Positions 62,492 to 64,000 of a DNA stretch of 64,000 nucleotides are shown here, in pieces. Position 1 is the first letter of the stretch. Each line of letters opens with the position of its first letter. Both the position numbers and the translations under genes were made by a program. The DNA is from Desulfuribacillus stibiiarsenatis. Lineage in GTDB: Bacteria > Bacillota > Bacilli > Desulfuribacillales > Desulfuribacillaceae. The notes below the pieces were generated by a model. That model was not told the DNA's origin and made no database searches. It saw only the letters and a list, made by a program, of their open reading frames with translations. The stretch covers positions 62,001 through 126,000 of the forward strand of contig NZ_MJAT01000036.1 of the NCBI RefSeq assembly GCF_001742305.1, written 5' to 3'.

Positions 62492-62870
62492 TGATTCAAT
62501 TGAAACAGTGGCAATATTAGATGAAGTAGAACAATTAGCAAAAAAACTTTCCAACGTAGAGTTTATTCAAAGATATAAAAGGGTGGAAGAGCTCGTAAAT
62601 CAACATGATACGATTCAAAAATTACTAAAAGATTTAAAAAATGCACAATATGCATCAATTGATAGTGTGCAAAAACAAAGCGTAATTGATCATCTATATA
62701 AACAGTTAATGGACAACCCTTTATTCTCAGAATACATGGAATTACAAGAACAAGTAGAAAATTTTCTCAAAGATACGATTTATATATTTACAAAAACGAT
62801 TTCACCTAATATCTCAATTAATGAAAAAAGTTCAGGTGGCTGTGGGGGCGGCTGTGGCGGCTGTCACTAA
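62484..62870 (+). CDS. ricA: RicA/YmcA family regulator with Cys-rich tail
   Basis: A small helical YlbF/YmcA-family protein (128 aa). RicA works with RicF and RicT in RNase Y-dependent mRNA processing, competence, biofilm formation and sporulation, and the complex carries Fe-S clusters. The family core spans about residues 10-105. The C-terminus is a Gly-Cys tail (GGCGGGCGGCH) with Cys120, 124 and 127, suited to metal or cluster binding. Position directly after miaB matches B. subtilis. Confidence 0.88.
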   Translation: MSNDSIETVAILDEVEQLAKKLSNVEFIQRYKRVEELVNQHDTIQKLLKDLKNAQYASIDSVQKQSVIDHLYKQLMDNPLFSEYMELQEQVENFLKDTIYIFTKTISPNISINEKSSGGCGGGCGGCH

Positions 62871-62880
62871 AAATAATATA

Positions 62881-62919
62881 AAAAAAAGCGCACATTTTTA
62901 AAAAATGTGTGCTTTTTTA
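62881..62919 (+). terminator. terminator after ricA
   Basis: Long stem AAAGCGCACATTTTT with AAAAATGTGTGCTTT and T6; one G-T pair. Confidence 0.85.
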
Positions 62920-62925
62920 TGCACT

Positions 62926-62949
62926 ATAGGAACCTAACCTGCATACAAT
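62926..62949 (+). promoter_or_regulatory. candidate sigma-E promoter of cotE
   Basis: CATACAAT at 62942-62949 matches the sigma-E -10 (CATACANT). An ATA at 62926-62928 sits roughly at the -35 distance, though the upstream element is weak. B. subtilis cotE has a sigma-E promoter; the site here is inference. Confidence 0.4.
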
Positions 62950-63036
62950 TGAACTAAAAGCTTTTATAGGCTTATTCTTTGCAGTTTTATATTTATATCT
63001 CTATCTGCAAGCGAAAAGAAAGAGGAGGTTAATTTT

Positions 63037-63591
63037 ATGGTTTATGTAGATAACCAAGTCAATACTCGCGAAATCTTCACTAAAGCGGTATGTGCAAAAG
63101 GTCGTAAGTATTCGCAAGCTCTCCATATAGTGAAACCAGTGAACGTTCCAACAAGTATTTTAGGAGCTTGGGTTATTAATCACACATGTATCTCAGAAAA
63201 GGTTGGAGACATTGTCGAGGTTGCTGGAAGTTATGATTTAAACATTTGGTATTCTTATGATAATAATACCAAAACAACAGTAGCAAAAGAGTTAGTGACT
63301 TATGTAGAAGAAATTCCTCTACAAAAAATTGACACAAACTATACTGGGAATCAAATGGAAGTCATTACCCTAGTAAAGCAGCAACCAAATTGTTTAGAAG
63401 CAAAAATTGATCTAGATGGAGCAAGTATTCGAATTAAAGTGGAAAAAGAGTTCTTCGTAGAATTAGTAGGAGAAACGAAAATTTCGGTATTAGTTCTTGA
63501 ACCAGAGGATAAAGAGATTGACGAACAAGAAGCATATGATGAGGAATACGATCAAGACGAAACAGAAATTCTCATTGATGACGAAGAATAA
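63037..63591 (+). CDS. cotE: outer spore coat morphogenetic protein CotE
   Basis: CotE (184 aa) organises the outer spore coat. NTREIFTKAVCAKGRKYSQ, VPTSILGAWVINH and YDLNIWYSYDNNTKT are typical, and the C-terminal third is highly acidic (EQEAYDEEYDQDETE). AGGAGG precedes the ATG. Its position after miaB-ricA is the same as in Bacillus. Confidence 0.94.
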   Translation: MVYVDNQVNTREIFTKAVCAKGRKYSQALHIVKPVNVPTSILGAWVINHTCISEKVGDIVEVAGSYDLNIWYSYDNNTKTTVAKELVTYVEEIPLQKIDTNYTGNQMEVITLVKQQPNCLEAKIDLDGASIRIKVEKEFFVELVGETKISVLVLEPEDKEIDEQEAYDEEYDQDETEILIDDEE

Positions 63592-63606
63592 TATTAATTA
63601 TTTTTA

Positions 63607-63630
63607 GGGCGTAATCGCCCGTTTTTTTTT
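63607..63630 (+). terminator. terminator after cotE
   Basis: Stem GGGCG (63607-63611) with CGCCC (63616-63620), TAAT loop, then G and nine T. Confidence 0.85.
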
Positions 63631-63709
63631 ATCCAAATAAAGTATTACGCTCACTTATATTTTATTCCATGCATAGACTATTGCTAGATGGTTGTAGGAG
63701 GTTTCTATT

Positions 63710-64000
63710 ATGAACATATATAAGATACCGATTTCTGTTATGGAAGATAAAGAGCTATGTATAATATTACCTACTACATGGCAACAGCTCGTTTCTGATC
63801 AAGATAAACAAATCATCGAAGTAAGTTTTGGGATGATTGATTTACAAGTACCGATTCGTTTCCACGTAGGCAACCAATTGATTTTATCAAAATTGCTTGC
63901 ACAAGCCATTGGATTTCCATATTCAACGACAATTTTACATGTCTTGATAAACAAGAAAGTTATTCGAATAGGACCTTTGTTTGGAATCTATGCGAAAGAA
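63710..64000 (+). CDS. YheC/YheD-like spore coat-associated protein, N-terminal part (cut by window end)
   Basis: An open frame runs from ATG 63710, eight bases after TAGGAGG, through the last base, giving 97 residues with no stop. The product begins MNIYKIPISVMEDKELCII and ends with VIRIGPLFGIYAKE, resembling the N-terminal GP-x-x-GI segment of the YheC/YheD endospore coat-associated ATP-grasp family. The ATP-grasp part would lie beyond the window. Position after cotE fits a sporulation role. Confidence 0.6.
   Translation, partial: MNIYKIPISVMEDKELCIILPTTWQQLVSDQDKQIIEVSFGMIDLQVPIRFHVGNQLILSKLLAQAIGFPYSTTILHVLINKKVIRIGPLFGIYAKE

Noticed and set aside
1-64000. CRISPR arrays, IS elements, prophage, tRNA or rRNA genes
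   Set aside because: No regularly spaced repeats, transposase or integrase motifs, tRNA cloverleaf cores or rRNA segments were recognised on reading through.

Overview
The window is chromosomal DNA from a low-GC, endospore-forming Firmicute. Gene order around cmk, ispH/S1, fni, der, plsY and gpsA, and the miaB-ricA-cotE run, follows Bacillales (compare B. subtilis sleB-ypeB, ypfA-cmk-rpsA-fni-yphA-der-gpsA and miaB-ymcA-cotE). An IspH-S1 fusion, a DUF512 radical-SAM gene before der, a complete anaerobic cobalamin operon and a cytoplasmic molybdopterin oxidoreductase are more typical of Clostridia. An anaerobic or facultative, deep-branching Bacillales member (Desulfuribacillus-like) would fit, but that placement is inference. 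No rRNA, tRNA, insertion sequence, prophage or CRISPR array was seen.

Layout. 1-9315: pyrimidine synthesis, with the end of pyrP, a terminator, then pyrC-pyrAA-pyrAB-pyrK-pyrD-pyrF-pyrE. pyrB is not between pyrP and pyrC. 9316-11150: a membrane polyferredoxin (NapH/NosR-like) behind a well-spaced FNR-type promoter, a 55-residue minus-strand gene with its own SD and terminator, and a 2Fe-2S ferredoxin. 11168-25583: mixed single genes. These are a PIG-L deacetylase, an aminotransferase, a lipoprotein polysaccharide deacetylase, Ddl, a SAM-I riboswitch in front of a transsulfuration PLP enzyme, a SleB paralogue, an M23 peptidase, SerC, a TGS/uridine-kinase protein, a Spo0E-like phosphatase, an SLH-3D protein, a HemAT oxygen sensor and BioY with a BirA operator.

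25756-44458: a colinear operon of 19 genes. It opens with a molybdopterin oxidoreductase and continues cbiD, cbiET, cbiL, cbiF, cbiG, cbiH, cbiJ, cbiX (short form), cbiC, a cbiA-cobO fusion, cobU, cbiP, cbiB, cobS, pduX, cobD, cobC and a half-size chrA. Together they take sirohydrochlorin to adenosylcobalamin by the early-cobalt route and make the aminopropanol linker. No cobT and no sirohydrochlorin-forming genes are present. Two architectural oddities stand out: cbiA fused in frame to a CobO-type adenosyltransferase, and cbiH entered out of frame from inside cbiG with no normal start codon at its conserved N-terminus.

44646-64000: sporulation and housekeeping. sleB-ypeB (germination lysis), an orphan cobO, a PilZ protein, a small membrane-anchored protein, cmk, a two-TM protein, ispH-rpsA fusion, fni, a small gene plus a YphA-like membrane protein, DUF512 radical SAM, der, plsY, gpsA, pduL, an MBL hydrolase with mnmM, a zinc-ribbon membrane protein, miaB-ricA, cotE and the start of a yheC/yheD-type spore gene cut by the window end. 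Most operon ends have clear intrinsic terminators. No wholly novel multi-gene system is evident; the strongest leads are the B12 operon architecture and several small uncharacterised genes.
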